Below, piece after piece: positions 27,148-37,405 of a stretch of 64,000 bases of DNA (position 1 is its first letter; each line of letters begins with the position of its first letter). Made by a program: the position numbers and the translations under genes. The stretch is from NCBI RefSeq assembly GCF_002557795.1, contig NZ_CP023777.1, positions 3,667,001 through 3,731,000 of the forward strand, read 5' to 3'. The stretch is from Chitinophaga caeni. GTDB taxonomy: Bacteria > Bacteroidota > Bacteroidia > Chitinophagales > Chitinophagaceae. The notes under the pieces were generated by a model, which was not told the origin of the DNA, searched no databases, and saw only the letters and a program-made list of their open reading frames with translations.

Positions 27148-28215
27148 ATGGCAAGCATTGACGGTGCAATTCCATTAGAACAAGGAGCGATGAAAAGTGC
27201 GGCTAAGCAGGCACAGTACCTTGAATATATCAATAATTTCAGGGGCTTCGTGATCCTGCTGGTGGTAGGTATCCATATATTACTGGAATGGCCCGCCGGC
27301 TCAAAAACACACTTGGTAATGGATATCATTTTCCAGGATTGCACTATTATGTTCGTGTTCATGTCGGGCTTTCTCTTCCAGCACCTAGCTTTCAAATTTG
27401 AATACAGGACTTACCTGCGGAAGAAATTCCAAAATGTAATTTTACCTTACTTTATCATTTCGATCCCGATTCTCTGCTACAGGTTATATCTTAACGATAT
27501 TCCCGGCATCGTGACGGCAGTACACCCGGATTTCGCATCCTGGTCCAAGGGGGAACAGCTGATTTATTATATTACCCGTGGAGCGCATATGCCACAGTTG
27601 TGGTTTATCCCGGTTATTGCTATTTATTATTTATTGGCCCCGGTTTTAATCAACATCGATCGCCGGCCCAAATTGTATTTTATAGTATTCCCGGCGCTGG
27701 TGGCTTTGTCAATCTATATCCAGCGGGGAGAAAACCTGAGTGATACCCCGAGAACGGCCACCTACTTTCTATCGGCCTACATGTTCGGTATGATCATGAG
27801 CCGTTACAGGGATCAGTACTTAGTATTTGCCCGCAAATATTGGATTTTGCTGACAGCCGTTATTTTGATTGCAGCATGGGCTTGTTATCATTTCAAGATA
27901 ATTCACGGGCCATTCATGTACTTGCAAAAGATGTACAGTTGCGCGTTTTTCTTACTCCTGTTCTGGAAATTGGCCGATCGGGCTCCAAAGTATTTGTCGA
28001 CCTTGGCTGCCTATAGCTTCGCAATATACTTCCTGCATTATTATTACGTGTTGATCGTGCGGATCCTGGGAGAGAAACTTACGGGTGGCCCGATCCCCGG
28101 AAATTTACTGAATTGGTTGATCTGTTTTATCGCGGTAATGGTTTGCACCGTACTAACGATCATGATAATTAAAAAGCTCACGGGTAAAAATAGCCGTATG
28201 TTGATCGGATCATAA
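27148..28215 (+). CDS. Acyltransferase 3 family membrane protein
   Basis: This 355-aa integral membrane protein has about ten helices. The N-terminal segment YINNFRGFVILLVVGIHILLEW carries the Arg/His pattern of the OafA/WecH acyltransferase-3 family. Such proteins acetylate or otherwise acylate sugars of surface polysaccharides, using cytoplasmic acyl-CoA. A second member of the family lies at 37406, and two secreted esterases lie in the same cluster. Confidence 0.88.
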   Translation: MASIDGAIPLEQGAMKSAAKQAQYLEYINNFRGFVILLVVGIHILLEWPAGSKTHLVMDIIFQDCTIMFVFMSGFLFQHLAFKFEYRTYLRKKFQNVILPYFIISIPILCYRLYLNDIPGIVTAVHPDFASWSKGEQLIYYITRGAHMPQLWFIPVIAIYYLLAPVLINIDRRPKLYFIVFPALVALSIYIQRGENLSDTPRTATYFLSAYMFGMIMSRYRDQYLVFARKYWILLTAVILIAAWACYHFKIIHGPFMYLQKMYSCAFFLLLFWKLADRAPKYLSTLAAYSFAIYFLHYYYVLIVRILGEKLTGGPIPGNLLNWLICFIAVMVCTVLTIMIIKKLTGKNSRMLIGS

Positions 28216-28731
28216 ATAAATACGCCGCTATTTTGATTTTTAAGTATATAGTATTGAATATGAATTGTTTATATTAATAACTAATATATTTAGATACTTG
28301 TTTCAACAGGTTTTTCCGGGCTGCTGAGATTTTGCGGTTACGACGTAAATTCGACAATTCACCCTTAATTTTCTACCTTTTACTAAGTTGATTATTGAAA
28401 TTTTGAATTAATATATAAATTGCACTCAATTTCATACATTATCCAGGAATACACCGATTGATAAGTTTGAAGTTACTAATTTGAGCATCTCAACGTAACA
28501 GTTTGATGTCAACTAAATAATCTAACACATCTCCTAAAGAAACCTACAGAGGTAATACGCTACAACGTACAGTTGCCCCATGTGTAATTACCAATAATAG
28601 TTGTACCACATCCCATGAATGATCTGAGTAAAAGATCTTAAGGCATTGTATTGCCCTATGGTCCTTATAATTAAGTGTTTTATTGATATTTAACTATAAC
28701 AACAATTACCAGGTTTTTCAACAATTTCTGT
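28216..28731. other. 516 bp intergenic region before the giant esterase gene
   Basis: This region is A/T-rich and has no credible ORF, tRNA or repeat that I can see. It presumably contains the promoter and a long 5' leader of the 2111-aa secreted protein, but no clear consensus box is visible. Confidence 0.4.
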
Positions 28732-31700
28732 ATGAAAAAATTCTACCACCTACTTCTCCTTTTTGTGCTCACGAGCATCTCCACTGCTTTTGCGCAAACT
28801 GGAATCCTAGACCCCAGTGATCCCATCGTGATTTACGATGCTCAAAATCCGCCAACAGCGCCTAATTGGGGCCAGATGGCTAAATGGGTAAAAACAAATC
28901 GCGTGGGGTTTTCAACCACGAATTACAAATCCTATATCTACAAGGGTTTGCAATTCCGTTTACGCTTCCCCAAATCTTACCAACATGGAGTGAATGACGG
29001 TAAGAAGTACCCCATGATCATCTTCTTCCACGGTATCGGTGAAAAAGGTACCGATTATGACAACGAGTACCAATTGTACCACGGTGGACAGAAACATGAC
29101 CAGATGGTAACCAGTGGCGACTACGATGGTTTCTTATTCTATCCGCAAAACAACTCCGGTTACTTTGGTGCAGGCGATTATGCTGTTATCGTGGAATTAA
29201 TTAATAACTATTTCGTACCCCAAGTTAAACTGGATATCAACAGGATCTTCGTTGAAGGCTTGTCCGGTGGTGGTGGTTCTACCTGGGAATTCACGATAGC
29301 TTACCCGAAAATAGTAGCTGGTGCTGCGCCGATAAGCGCGGCAAGTTTGAGTTTTGGAAACTCCGTAAATGTTTATAAAAATATTCCTATCTGGAATTTC
29401 CAGGGTGGTGTTGATACCAACCCGGATCCCGGAACTTCCGAAGCATTATACAATACTATTAAGAACGCCGGTGGTAACATCAGGCGTACCGTATATCCGA
29501 CCCTTGGTCACGGTGTTTGGAATAATGCCTGGGCTGAGCCGGATTTCTTCCCCACGGCAGCCAGGGTTAATAAAGCGAATCCATGGCCCCTGTATGGCCG
29601 AACTGAATTTTGCGCCAATGAAACGATTAACGTAACCCTGATGTTGACCCCCGGGTTCGACGGTTACGAGTGGATGAAGGATAATAACGTGATCAATGGC
29701 GCTAATGCTAATACTTATGTAGCCACCGGTCCCGGTGTTTACAAGTCACGCATTAAACGTGGTACTGAATGGAGTGACTGGTCTCCTACCCCGGTTACAA
29801 TTACCGTTTTGACGCCGACTCCCCCGCCAACGATCACCGCTCCCGGATTGGTAAGTAATGTATTACCTACCCCTGCCGGAGTAAGCAGTCTCGGCATGGA
29901 AGTGCCTAGCGGATTTTTATCTTACGCATGGAAAAAACTTCCAGATACAGCGACCGTTCTCGGAACTAACCGCACCTACACTGCTAACAGCGCGGGTGAA
30001 TACGTGGTAAAAGTTGTAGATAACCAAGGTTGCTCTAATGCTACATCCGCACCGTTCAAAGTGGTCAATGCTTCCGGTTCTAACGGCCCGGCTGCGGCTT
30101 CCGGCTTAACAGCTGTACCGTTTAGTGAATCCGAAATACGCTTGTATTGGAACGATCAAGCGAACCAAAGCTATGATGAGACAGGATTCGAAATCTACCG
30201 TAGTAAAACCAGCGGTAGCGGATACGAATTAGTAGGGATTGTTGGTACAGGTGTTACCAACTATACTGATGGCGCTTTAACGCCCAATACGAAATACTAT
30301 TATATCGTTCGCGCGGTAAACAATAATGCTGCTGCGGCTAATAGTAATGAAGCTGCCGCAACTACTGAAAATGGTACCGTGGTACCGCCTTCTGCTCCGG
30401 GTAATTTAACCAGTACCGGCGCTACGCCAAATTCCATTAGCATTTCTTGGACAGCATCTACCGGCGACGCTCCAATCAGCAAATACGATATTTATGCGAA
30501 TGGCGTGAAATTATATACCGTTAACGGAGATGTTACCAGCTATACTTTATATAATTTAACCCACCAGCAAACTTATACGATCAAGGTAATTGCCCGGGAT
30601 AACCGCGGTATTTCTTCTGCTCCAAGTAACCAAGTTACAGTGGCTGCTAAGGCTAGTGGTTTTACATATAAATATTATGAAACCGCCGCTTTAAGCAAAT
30701 TACCGAACTTCAATACATTAACTCCCAAGAAAGTTGGTACCAGCACTACATTAGACTTGAATGTAAAAGACAGGAACGATAATTATGCTTTCTTATGGGA
30801 AGGTTATATCGTGATCCCTGTTTCCGGTAACTATACTTTCGAAACTTATAGCGATGATGGTAGCGCATTGTATTTCGGCGCTTACGATCCGAATACAACT
30901 CCAACTGTGAACCATGACGGTTTGCACGGTTCTACCTACTCCCCTGCTACTACGCTGAACCTAACAGCTGGTCCACATAAGATCACCGTAGTGTTCTTCC
31001 AAGCAGGTGGAGGCTCTAGCATGCGCTTATACTGGAAAAATACTGCCAACGGTGTTACCAGCAGGCAGCAAATCCCTAGTTCTTTCTTTAATGAAAGCAT
31101 CACGATCTCCGGGAAACCTACCGCTCCTTCCAGCTTAACTGCTACTGCTGCTACTTACAAGAAAATTAACCTTTCTTGGAACGACAACAGTAACAACGAA
31201 ACAGGCTTCGAAGTGTTGCGTTCTACCGGCAGCTCAGGTCCTTTCACGAATATTTACACCACTGCTGCTAATGTTCATACTTATAGCGACAGCTCTTTAA
31301 CTGCTAGCACTACCTATTATTACAGGGTTCAAGCGGTTAATAACAGCGGTACATCAAATTATGTATCGAAATCAGCTACTACCTTGGGCTTACCGAGTCC
31401 CCCGGTAGCTGCTACTAATTTGTTGGCAACGGCTGTAAGCACTTCTAAGATCCAGGTAAATTGGACCGATAATGCTACGAATGAATTGGCTTACGAGATC
31501 TACCGTTCTCAGCCTAGCAATAATAATTATGTTTTGATTAAAGTATTGCCTGCTAACGCTACCGCTTTCACAGACAGTTTATTGAATGCTAACAGTATTC
31601 ATTATTACAAGGTGAGAGCTAGGAATGACGGTGGCAACGGCAATTATTCCAACGAAGACAGTGCCAAAACGCAAAATAACTTGCCGGTATTAACGGGCGA

Positions 31701-34700
31701 CTTATTTGATCGTACTATGCGTTATGGCACTACTTTGGAATTGGCCCTTTCTGCAACGGATGCAGATGGAGAAACGCTCCAGTATTCTTCTGTTAACTTG
31801 CCGTCTTTTGCTAGCCTGGCAGATCATGGTGACGGTACTGCAACCCTTAGCTTGAACCCGGCTTCAACAGATCAGGATACTTATAATAATATCCAGATCA
31901 AGGTAACGGATCAAAATAATGGTGTTACTACTAAGTCGTTCAACCTAATCGTGAATGACAACTATGTACCAAGCATGGCAAGCATCTCTAATGTTACTTT
32001 GAGTGAAAACGCAAGTGATGTTATCAACCTGGGCGCTTCCGATACCAACGGTAGCGATGTGCTGACCTGGTCTGCAACAGGTTTGCCGGCATTCGCAACG
32101 TTGAATGGCAACGGCAATACTGCAACTATTAACCTGAACCCGGGCTTCAGTGATGCCGGTACTTACCATGTTACCGTTTCAGTGAATGATGGAAACGGTG
32201 GTATTGACCAGAAATCTTTCGATCTGACCGTCAACGATGTAAATCCAAACTTCAAGGTTTACGTGAACTTCTGTGCATCAAACGGTGTAGCTAACGCTCC
32301 TTGGAACAATACTGCCAAAGCCCCGGTACTCAACGATTGGTTCAATAATTTGAAAGACGATAACGACGTAACCACGACATTAGGTCTGAAAGTCTTGACC
32401 AACTGGCAAAATATCGGTGGTGGCGATGCTACTAACCTATTAGGTATGTACACCGGCAACAACTCCGGCGTGTATCCTGATGCGGTAATCAGATCCGCTT
32501 ACTGGACTCAGAATGCAAAACAAACACTACAATTAACCGGTGCGAACCCGAACTATAAATACACCTTCACGTTCTACGGAAGCCGTACTTCCCCGGGCGG
32601 AACTGTATCTAGGATTACTAAGTACACTGTTTCCGGTCAGTCCGTTAACTTGGAAGCTATCGGTAACGCATCCAATACCGTAAGTATCCCGAATGTTACC
32701 ACTTCCGGTTCTACGATCAATATCGACATTGAAAACACGAATGACCAATACGGTTATTTGAACGCGATGGTGATCGAAGCTACTTACGATGACGGTAATC
32801 CTCCGGCAACGCCAAGGGATGTCGTAGCAACAAATGTTCCTACGGGAGTTCAATTAAACTGGACGGATGCCGCCTTCAACGAAACAGCTTACTATGTATA
32901 CCGTTCTACTGCTGTAAATGGTTCATACGTACTGTTAAACAATGGCGCAACCAATGCTAATACAACTAGCTTTGTAGATCAAACTCCGTTAGCTAACAAT
33001 ACTTACTATTATTACATCCAGGGTATAAATGGTCATGGAAATGGAGTTCCATCCGATACTGTTTCTATCTTGACTGCTAATAAGAACCCGGTACTCGGCA
33101 ATATCAGTGATTTATTGATCAATACCGACACCGTTTATTACATCCCTGTAACAGTACAGGATGATCCGGGAGAAACGATTACCTTATCATCTACCACGTT
33201 GCCGAATTTCGTAACATTGGTTGATAACGGTAACGGATCCGGTAACCTTGTTATCTCAGCCGGAAGTACCGATATCGGTAAATACACTGGTATTTCCTTG
33301 ATCGCGAAAGATGCCAATGGTGGCGCTGATACGGTGAACTTCGCGATTACGGTGAAAGACAAGAACATGACTTCTTATTACGTGAACTTCAACCAGGTAT
33401 TGCCTGCTGCTAGTCCATGGAATAACTTTAACAGCTTGCCAAACGCCAATACTGGTATTAGCAGCATCAAGGATGAGACCGGCGTTACAAGTGCTATCAA
33501 TGTAACCTTGCTCGATGCCTTCACCGGCGCCAATGACCTCGGTGTGAATACAGGCACTAACAGCGGTGTTTACCCGGATGAAGTTCTCAGAACCTGCTTC
33601 TACGAAGAAACGACTACAGCTAAACGTGTTCGCATCTCCGGTTTGTCTAGCGGTCTGAAATACAACGTGATCTTCTTCGGTAGCCGCGGTAGCGTTTCTG
33701 ATAACCGTACTACTGATTACACGATCGGTAGCACAACGGTTTCCTTGAACGCAGCCAGCAATGCAACGAATACCGTTCAAATCAACGGTGTTACCCCGGA
33801 TGCAAGTGGTTATATCACATTTACAGTGAAACGCGGTAGCGGCGCTAGCTATGCTTACCTCAGCAGCATCGTGTTACAATCTTACGTGGATAACGGCTTA
33901 CCGGTGGCTCCAACAGGATTGTCCGGCGTGGCTAACTCCCGTAACTCCGTAACCATCAAGTGGACTGATAAATCTAATGATGAAGTTGGTTTCGAGGTGT
34001 ACCGTTCTACTTCCGTAGTAGGTCCTTACACTTTGATCACGACCACTGCTGCAAATGCTACAACATACACCGATAATAACTTGGCAGCAAATACCCGCTA
34101 CTATTACAAGGTACGTGCGAAAGTTAACGGTAGTACATTCTCCGAATATTCAAACATTGCAACTGTAAGTACCTTGATTTACGGTGTGTACATCAACCTT
34201 TCTGTTGATAACGGTGCTGGCAGCCCATGGAACAATACCATGATCTTGCCGTATGTTGGTCAACAAATCAACAATCCATACGATGATGTTGGTAACCCGA
34301 CAGGTATGTTGATCACAACCATGCGTGGATTTACAGGTACGAATAACGTGGGTATGAATACAGGCAATAACAGCGGTATTTATCCAGATGCCGTAATGTC
34401 TGAATCATATTATGTTGACCGTGGTGATACAGCGGTATTGAAACTGACAGGTTTAAATCAATCTTACCAATATTCATTCACCTTCTTCGGTTCAAGAGAT
34501 GGTGGCGGTGAAAGAACTACGATCTATGAAATCGGTAATACCACCGTTAATTTACAAGCTGCTTACAATACGCAAAATACGGTTACGATTCATAAGATTG
34601 TACCGAACAGCGACGGTGAGATAGTGATCAGGATGTACGGTTCTCCAACAGGTCAATATGGTTACTTGAATGCATTGGTAATCTCTGCTTCACAAAATGA

Positions 34701-35067
34701 TGGTACCGGGCAAGTTCAAACATTGAACACCACGTTCTACGCTACCAAGGATGCGATTGGTAAATTGAAACAGAAATTTGACCAGGAAATTGAAGAAACA
34801 GTGATCGATGTAACGAACGTATATCCGAATCCATTCCAACGCGATGTGTATATCCAGTTGCAGAAGAAAGTAGCCGAAGGCCGCGTGATGGGTGTGTTGT
34901 ACGATATGCAAGGTAGACCGGTTCATACACAAGTGTTCGGTGACCTGGGTGCAGGATCTCATTTCTTACAATTGAGTACCGGCCAAGAGTTACCATCAGG
35001 TATGTACTTGTTGAGAATCATTGTAGACAATAAACCTGTTAAAACGATAAAATTGATCAAACAATAA
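28732..35067 (+). CDS. Giant T9SS-secreted esterase with FN3, PA14 and repeated C-terminal domains
   Basis: The 2111-aa protein has a signal peptide (ends AFAQ). The alpha/beta-hydrolase domain at about residues 45-290 has Ser178 (EGLSGGG), Asp228 (GGVDTNP) and His260 (TLGHGVW) as a probable triad. Beyond an Ig-like linker come two FN3 domains (about 453-640), a PA14-like domain (about 643-790) and two more FN3 domains (about 795-980). Cadherin/Ig-like repeats span about 985-1170. Three copies of a ~170-aa domain at about 1174-1350, 1548-1720 and 1816-1988 alternate with further FN3/Ig units. The C-terminus (about 2025-2111) is a type A T9SS sorting domain (VYPNPFQRDV to KTIKLIKQ). It is probably surface-attached or released and acts on ester groups of the EPS or a host/plant glycan; the substrate is inferred. 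Confidence 0.88.
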   Translation: MKKFYHLLLLFVLTSISTAFAQTGILDPSDPIVIYDAQNPPTAPNWGQMAKWVKTNRVGFSTTNYKSYIYKGLQFRLRFPKSYQHGVNDGKKYPMIIFFHGIGEKGTDYDNEYQLYHGGQKHDQMVTSGDYDGFLFYPQNNSGYFGAGDYAVIVELINNYFVPQVKLDINRIFVEGLSGGGGSTWEFTIAYPKIVAGAAPISAASLSFGNSVNVYKNIPIWNFQGGVDTNPDPGTSEALYNTIKNAGGNIRRTVYPTLGHGVWNNAWAEPDFFPTAARVNKANPWPLYGRTEFCANETINVTLMLTPGFDGYEWMKDNNVINGANANTYVATGPGVYKSRIKRGTEWSDWSPTPVTITVLTPTPPPTITAPGLVSNVLPTPAGVSSLGMEVPSGFLSYAWKKLPDTATVLGTNRTYTANSAGEYVVKVVDNQGCSNATSAPFKVVNASGSNGPAAASGLTAVPFSESEIRLYWNDQANQSYDETGFEIYRSKTSGSGYELVGIVGTGVTNYTDGALTPNTKYYYIVRAVNNNAAAANSNEAAATTENGTVVPPSAPGNLTSTGATPNSISISWTASTGDAPISKYDIYANGVKLYTVNGDVTSYTLYNLTHQQTYTIKVIARDNRGISSAPSNQVTVAAKASGFTYKYYETAALSKLPNFNTLTPKKVGTSTTLDLNVKDRNDNYAFLWEGYIVIPVSGNYTFETYSDDGSALYFGAYDPNTTPTVNHDGLHGSTYSPATTLNLTAGPHKITVVFFQAGGGSSMRLYWKNTANGVTSRQQIPSSFFNESITISGKPTAPSSLTATAATYKKINLSWNDNSNNETGFEVLRSTGSSGPFTNIYTTAANVHTYSDSSLTASTTYYYRVQAVNNSGTSNYVSKSATTLGLPSPPVAATNLLATAVSTSKIQVNWTDNATNELAYEIYRSQPSNNNYVLIKVLPANATAFTDSLLNANSIHYYKVRARNDGGNGNYSNEDSAKTQNNLPVLTGDLFDRTMRYGTTLELALSATDADGETLQYSSVNLPSFASLADHGDGTATLSLNPASTDQDTYNNIQIKVTDQNNGVTTKSFNLIVNDNYVPSMASISNVTLSENASDVINLGASDTNGSDVLTWSATGLPAFATLNGNGNTATINLNPGFSDAGTYHVTVSVNDGNGGIDQKSFDLTVNDVNPNFKVYVNFCASNGVANAPWNNTAKAPVLNDWFNNLKDDNDVTTTLGLKVLTNWQNIGGGDATNLLGMYTGNNSGVYPDAVIRSAYWTQNAKQTLQLTGANPNYKYTFTFYGSRTSPGGTVSRITKYTVSGQSVNLEAIGNASNTVSIPNVTTSGSTINIDIENTNDQYGYLNAMVIEATYDDGNPPATPRDVVATNVPTGVQLNWTDAAFNETAYYVYRSTAVNGSYVLLNNGATNANTTSFVDQTPLANNTYYYYIQGINGHGNGVPSDTVSILTANKNPVLGNISDLLINTDTVYYIPVTVQDDPGETITLSSTTLPNFVTLVDNGNGSGNLVISAGSTDIGKYTGISLIAKDANGGADTVNFAITVKDKNMTSYYVNFNQVLPAASPWNNFNSLPNANTGISSIKDETGVTSAINVTLLDAFTGANDLGVNTGTNSGVYPDEVLRTCFYEETTTAKRVRISGLSSGLKYNVIFFGSRGSVSDNRTTDYTIGSTTVSLNAASNATNTVQINGVTPDASGYITFTVKRGSGASYAYLSSIVLQSYVDNGLPVAPTGLSGVANSRNSVTIKWTDKSNDEVGFEVYRSTSVVGPYTLITTTAANATTYTDNNLAANTRYYYKVRAKVNGSTFSEYSNIATVSTLIYGVYINLSVDNGAGSPWNNTMILPYVGQQINNPYDDVGNPTGMLITTMRGFTGTNNVGMNTGNNSGIYPDAVMSESYYVDRGDTAVLKLTGLNQSYQYSFTFFGSRDGGGERTTIYEIGNTTVNLQAAYNTQNTVTIHKIVPNSDGEIVIRMYGSPTGQYGYLNALVISASQNDGTGQVQTLNTTFYATKDAIGKLKQKFDQEIEETVIDVTNVYPNPFQRDVYIQLQKKVAEGRVMGVLYDMQGRPVHTQVFGDLGAGSHFLQLSTGQELPSGMYLLRIIVDNKPVKTIKLIKQ

Positions 35068-35086
35068 AATAAAGTATTACAGGGTT

Positions 35087-35118
35087 GAAAAAATCCGGTT
35101 GTACAACCGGATTTTTTC
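35087..35118. terminator. Perfect 32-bp palindrome terminator
   Basis: GAAAAAATCCGGTTGT is followed directly by its exact reverse complement. The A-run and T-run flanks make it a good terminator on either strand. It lies 20 bp after the giant esterase gene and separates it from the Wzz-like gene. Confidence 0.9.
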
Positions 35119-35164
35119 AGCATTATCTTATTAAAAACTTTTATACTTTAAAGATAACATCAAT

Positions 35165-37363
35165 ATGGACCTGATTTATTTGCTTAAGTCGCTGCTAAGG
35201 AGGAAATGGCTCATTATTATCTGTACGTTGGTTGCAGTGGTCTTAGCGTTTTTGTTAACCATGAATCAGCCTCAATTGTACCGCTCTGTTGCTCAAATAG
35301 CAACGGGCTTTACTACGAATGACCAGGTGAAGTTGCGCGAGGAAGGATTCAATATTTACGAGATCGATGTGAAGTTTAATAACGTGGTAGAAGCTTTTAA
35401 ATCTTCTAAAGTGCTGGGTTTATTAAGCTACCACCTCATGATTCACGACTTGGAAAACCCCGCTAAATCTTACCGCAAACTAGGCGCCGATGAAAAGCAG
35501 GAAGTGGCCAAACTTAAATTAAATAATGAAGAGGTTATTGAGATTTTAAAGAATAAATACACGAATGAAAAATTATTGAGCTCTTTCGATCCCGAGGAAC
35601 GAAGGATACTTGAGCTAGTCAAATTATATCAATACGACCTGGAAACGATCCGTAAATTTTTACATGTTGGCCGCGTGCAACGGACCGATTTCATCGATGT
35701 GGTGTATAATTCCAGTAACCCGGAACTTTCTGCCGAAGTGGTGAATCAAATTTGTGCTGAATTTCTCCGTACCAACGAATCCAGCCGTACCCAAAATACG
35801 TTGAAGTCTATAGATGCGTTGGATGTTTTGGTCAAACAAAAAAGGGATATTCTCGATTCTACCCTCGCCCGTTTACGCACGAAAGGTACGATCGATGTTT
35901 CCGTTGAGAGTAGCAGCAAGTTGGAACAGATTTCCAACTTCGAAAACCGCGTGGCTGATGAACGTTCTGCTCTGATGACTGCCCAATTGGGATATAATGA
36001 CATCAAGCAGCAGTTAGCTGCAATGGATAGAACCAGCGGCGCTACCACGACTTCCGCTCCTAGTACTTTAGGTGCTGAAGTGGCGGCCGCCAAATCATTG
36101 ATGAATGCCGCCTACTCCGATTATGTTAACAAGGGATCTAATGACCCGGAATTATTAGCGAAGTATAAAAGATTGCAAAGTGACTACAATAAAAAATTAT
36201 CACAGCTAGCGAGTGTTAGTCCTGCTTCCAGTGGAGGAACGGTTGTTACTAAAGCGGATTTGCAACAACGGTTAAATGACCTGGAAATACAAATCAAAAC
36301 CGCGGAAAGTAATATCGAGAGTTATAACAGGAAGATCTCCCAGTTAAATGGTAGCATCGGTGCCGCTGCTTCCCGTGGCGCCAATAATATTGCCCTTCAA
36401 AAAGAGGTTGATCTTGCCCAGGCGGAATACGAAGCGGTAAAATCCCGTTATGATGCAGCTACCAACAGTAAAGTAGCTCCTTCCGATAACTTTAGGCAAA
36501 TACTTTTTGGTCAACCCGCGGTAGAGCCTGAACCGAGTAAAAGGATTATCATCCTTGGACTTGCCGGTATGAGTATGTTCGTATTTTGTTGTATCGGGAT
36601 TATATTCCTGGAGTATATCGATGTTTCTATCAAAACTCCTTCCCAGTTTACAAAAGCATTGGATCTGAAGATGCTCGGCGTAGTAAACCATGTTAATTTC
36701 AAGAAAACAACGATCGATCACATCTTCGATAACCCGGGTGAGCATGCCAGGGATCAGTCGATATTCCGGGAGCATCTCAGGAAATTACGCTACGAGATTG
36801 AAGCCAGCAACAAGCAAGTATTCTTAGTAACAAGCGCGCGCCCGGGCGAGGGGAAATCTACTATCATCAAGTCCTTGGCGCATATATTTAGTTTGAGTAA
36901 AAAGAAAATTCTGTTGATCGATTCAAATTTCAACAACAATTCTCTTACCCGTGAATACGGGGCGAAGGCTACATTGGAAAGCTTCCAAGCAAATATAGTA
37001 GATGGTAGGATAAGAAATTTAAATGATGCCGTGTCTCCAACTAATATCAAGAATGTGGATATCATCGGTTGCGAAGGTGGTAATTATACGCCTATGGAAG
37101 TTATTTCTGAAAAAAACCTCCTGAATTACCTGGACAAAGTTGCGAAGGAATACGATTTTATATTCATGGAAGGTGCGGCATTAAATGGCCGTTCTGATAG
37201 TATGGAGCTGTTGCAATATGCGGAGAGCGTTATTTCAGTTGTTTCGGCTAAATCAACTATCCGTCAAACCGACAAGGAATCTATCCAGTTCTTGCAAGAG
37301 CTGAATGGTAAATACACCGGGGCTGTTTTAAATAACGTGGAACTCCAGAATATCGATTTATAA
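35165..37363 (+). CDS. Wzz/BY-kinase-like polysaccharide co-polymerase
   Basis: The 732-aa protein has an N-terminal membrane helix (about 15-35), a long periplasmic coiled-coil region (about 170-450) and a second helix (about 460-482). The cytoplasmic P-loop domain has Walker A SARPGEGKSTIIKSLA and Walker A' ILLIDSNFNN. The Walker B position reads YDFIFMEGAAL, so the usual Asp is Glu, and the C-terminus (NNVELQNIDL) has no tyrosine cluster. It should control chain length and export of the EPS. Autophosphorylating tyrosine kinase activity is doubtful. Confidence 0.87.
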   Translation: MDLIYLLKSLLRRKWLIIICTLVAVVLAFLLTMNQPQLYRSVAQIATGFTTNDQVKLREEGFNIYEIDVKFNNVVEAFKSSKVLGLLSYHLMIHDLENPAKSYRKLGADEKQEVAKLKLNNEEVIEILKNKYTNEKLLSSFDPEERRILELVKLYQYDLETIRKFLHVGRVQRTDFIDVVYNSSNPELSAEVVNQICAEFLRTNESSRTQNTLKSIDALDVLVKQKRDILDSTLARLRTKGTIDVSVESSSKLEQISNFENRVADERSALMTAQLGYNDIKQQLAAMDRTSGATTTSAPSTLGAEVAAAKSLMNAAYSDYVNKGSNDPELLAKYKRLQSDYNKKLSQLASVSPASSGGTVVTKADLQQRLNDLEIQIKTAESNIESYNRKISQLNGSIGAAASRGANNIALQKEVDLAQAEYEAVKSRYDAATNSKVAPSDNFRQILFGQPAVEPEPSKRIIILGLAGMSMFVFCCIGIIFLEYIDVSIKTPSQFTKALDLKMLGVVNHVNFKKTTIDHIFDNPGEHARDQSIFREHLRKLRYEIEASNKQVFLVTSARPGEGKSTIIKSLAHIFSLSKKKILLIDSNFNNNSLTREYGAKATLESFQANIVDGRIRNLNDAVSPTNIKNVDIIGCEGGNYTPMEVISEKNLLNYLDKVAKEYDFIFMEGAALNGRSDSMELLQYAESVISVVSAKSTIRQTDKESIQFLQELNGKYTGAVLNNVELQNIDL

Positions 37364-37405
37364 AATATTGACGTTTTCGTCGACCGAATAACCTGATTTG
37401 AAACC

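Noticed and set aside
33256..33780. 174-aa minus-strand ORF
   Set aside because: It is a shadow of the giant esterase gene, caused by biased codon use in repeated domains.
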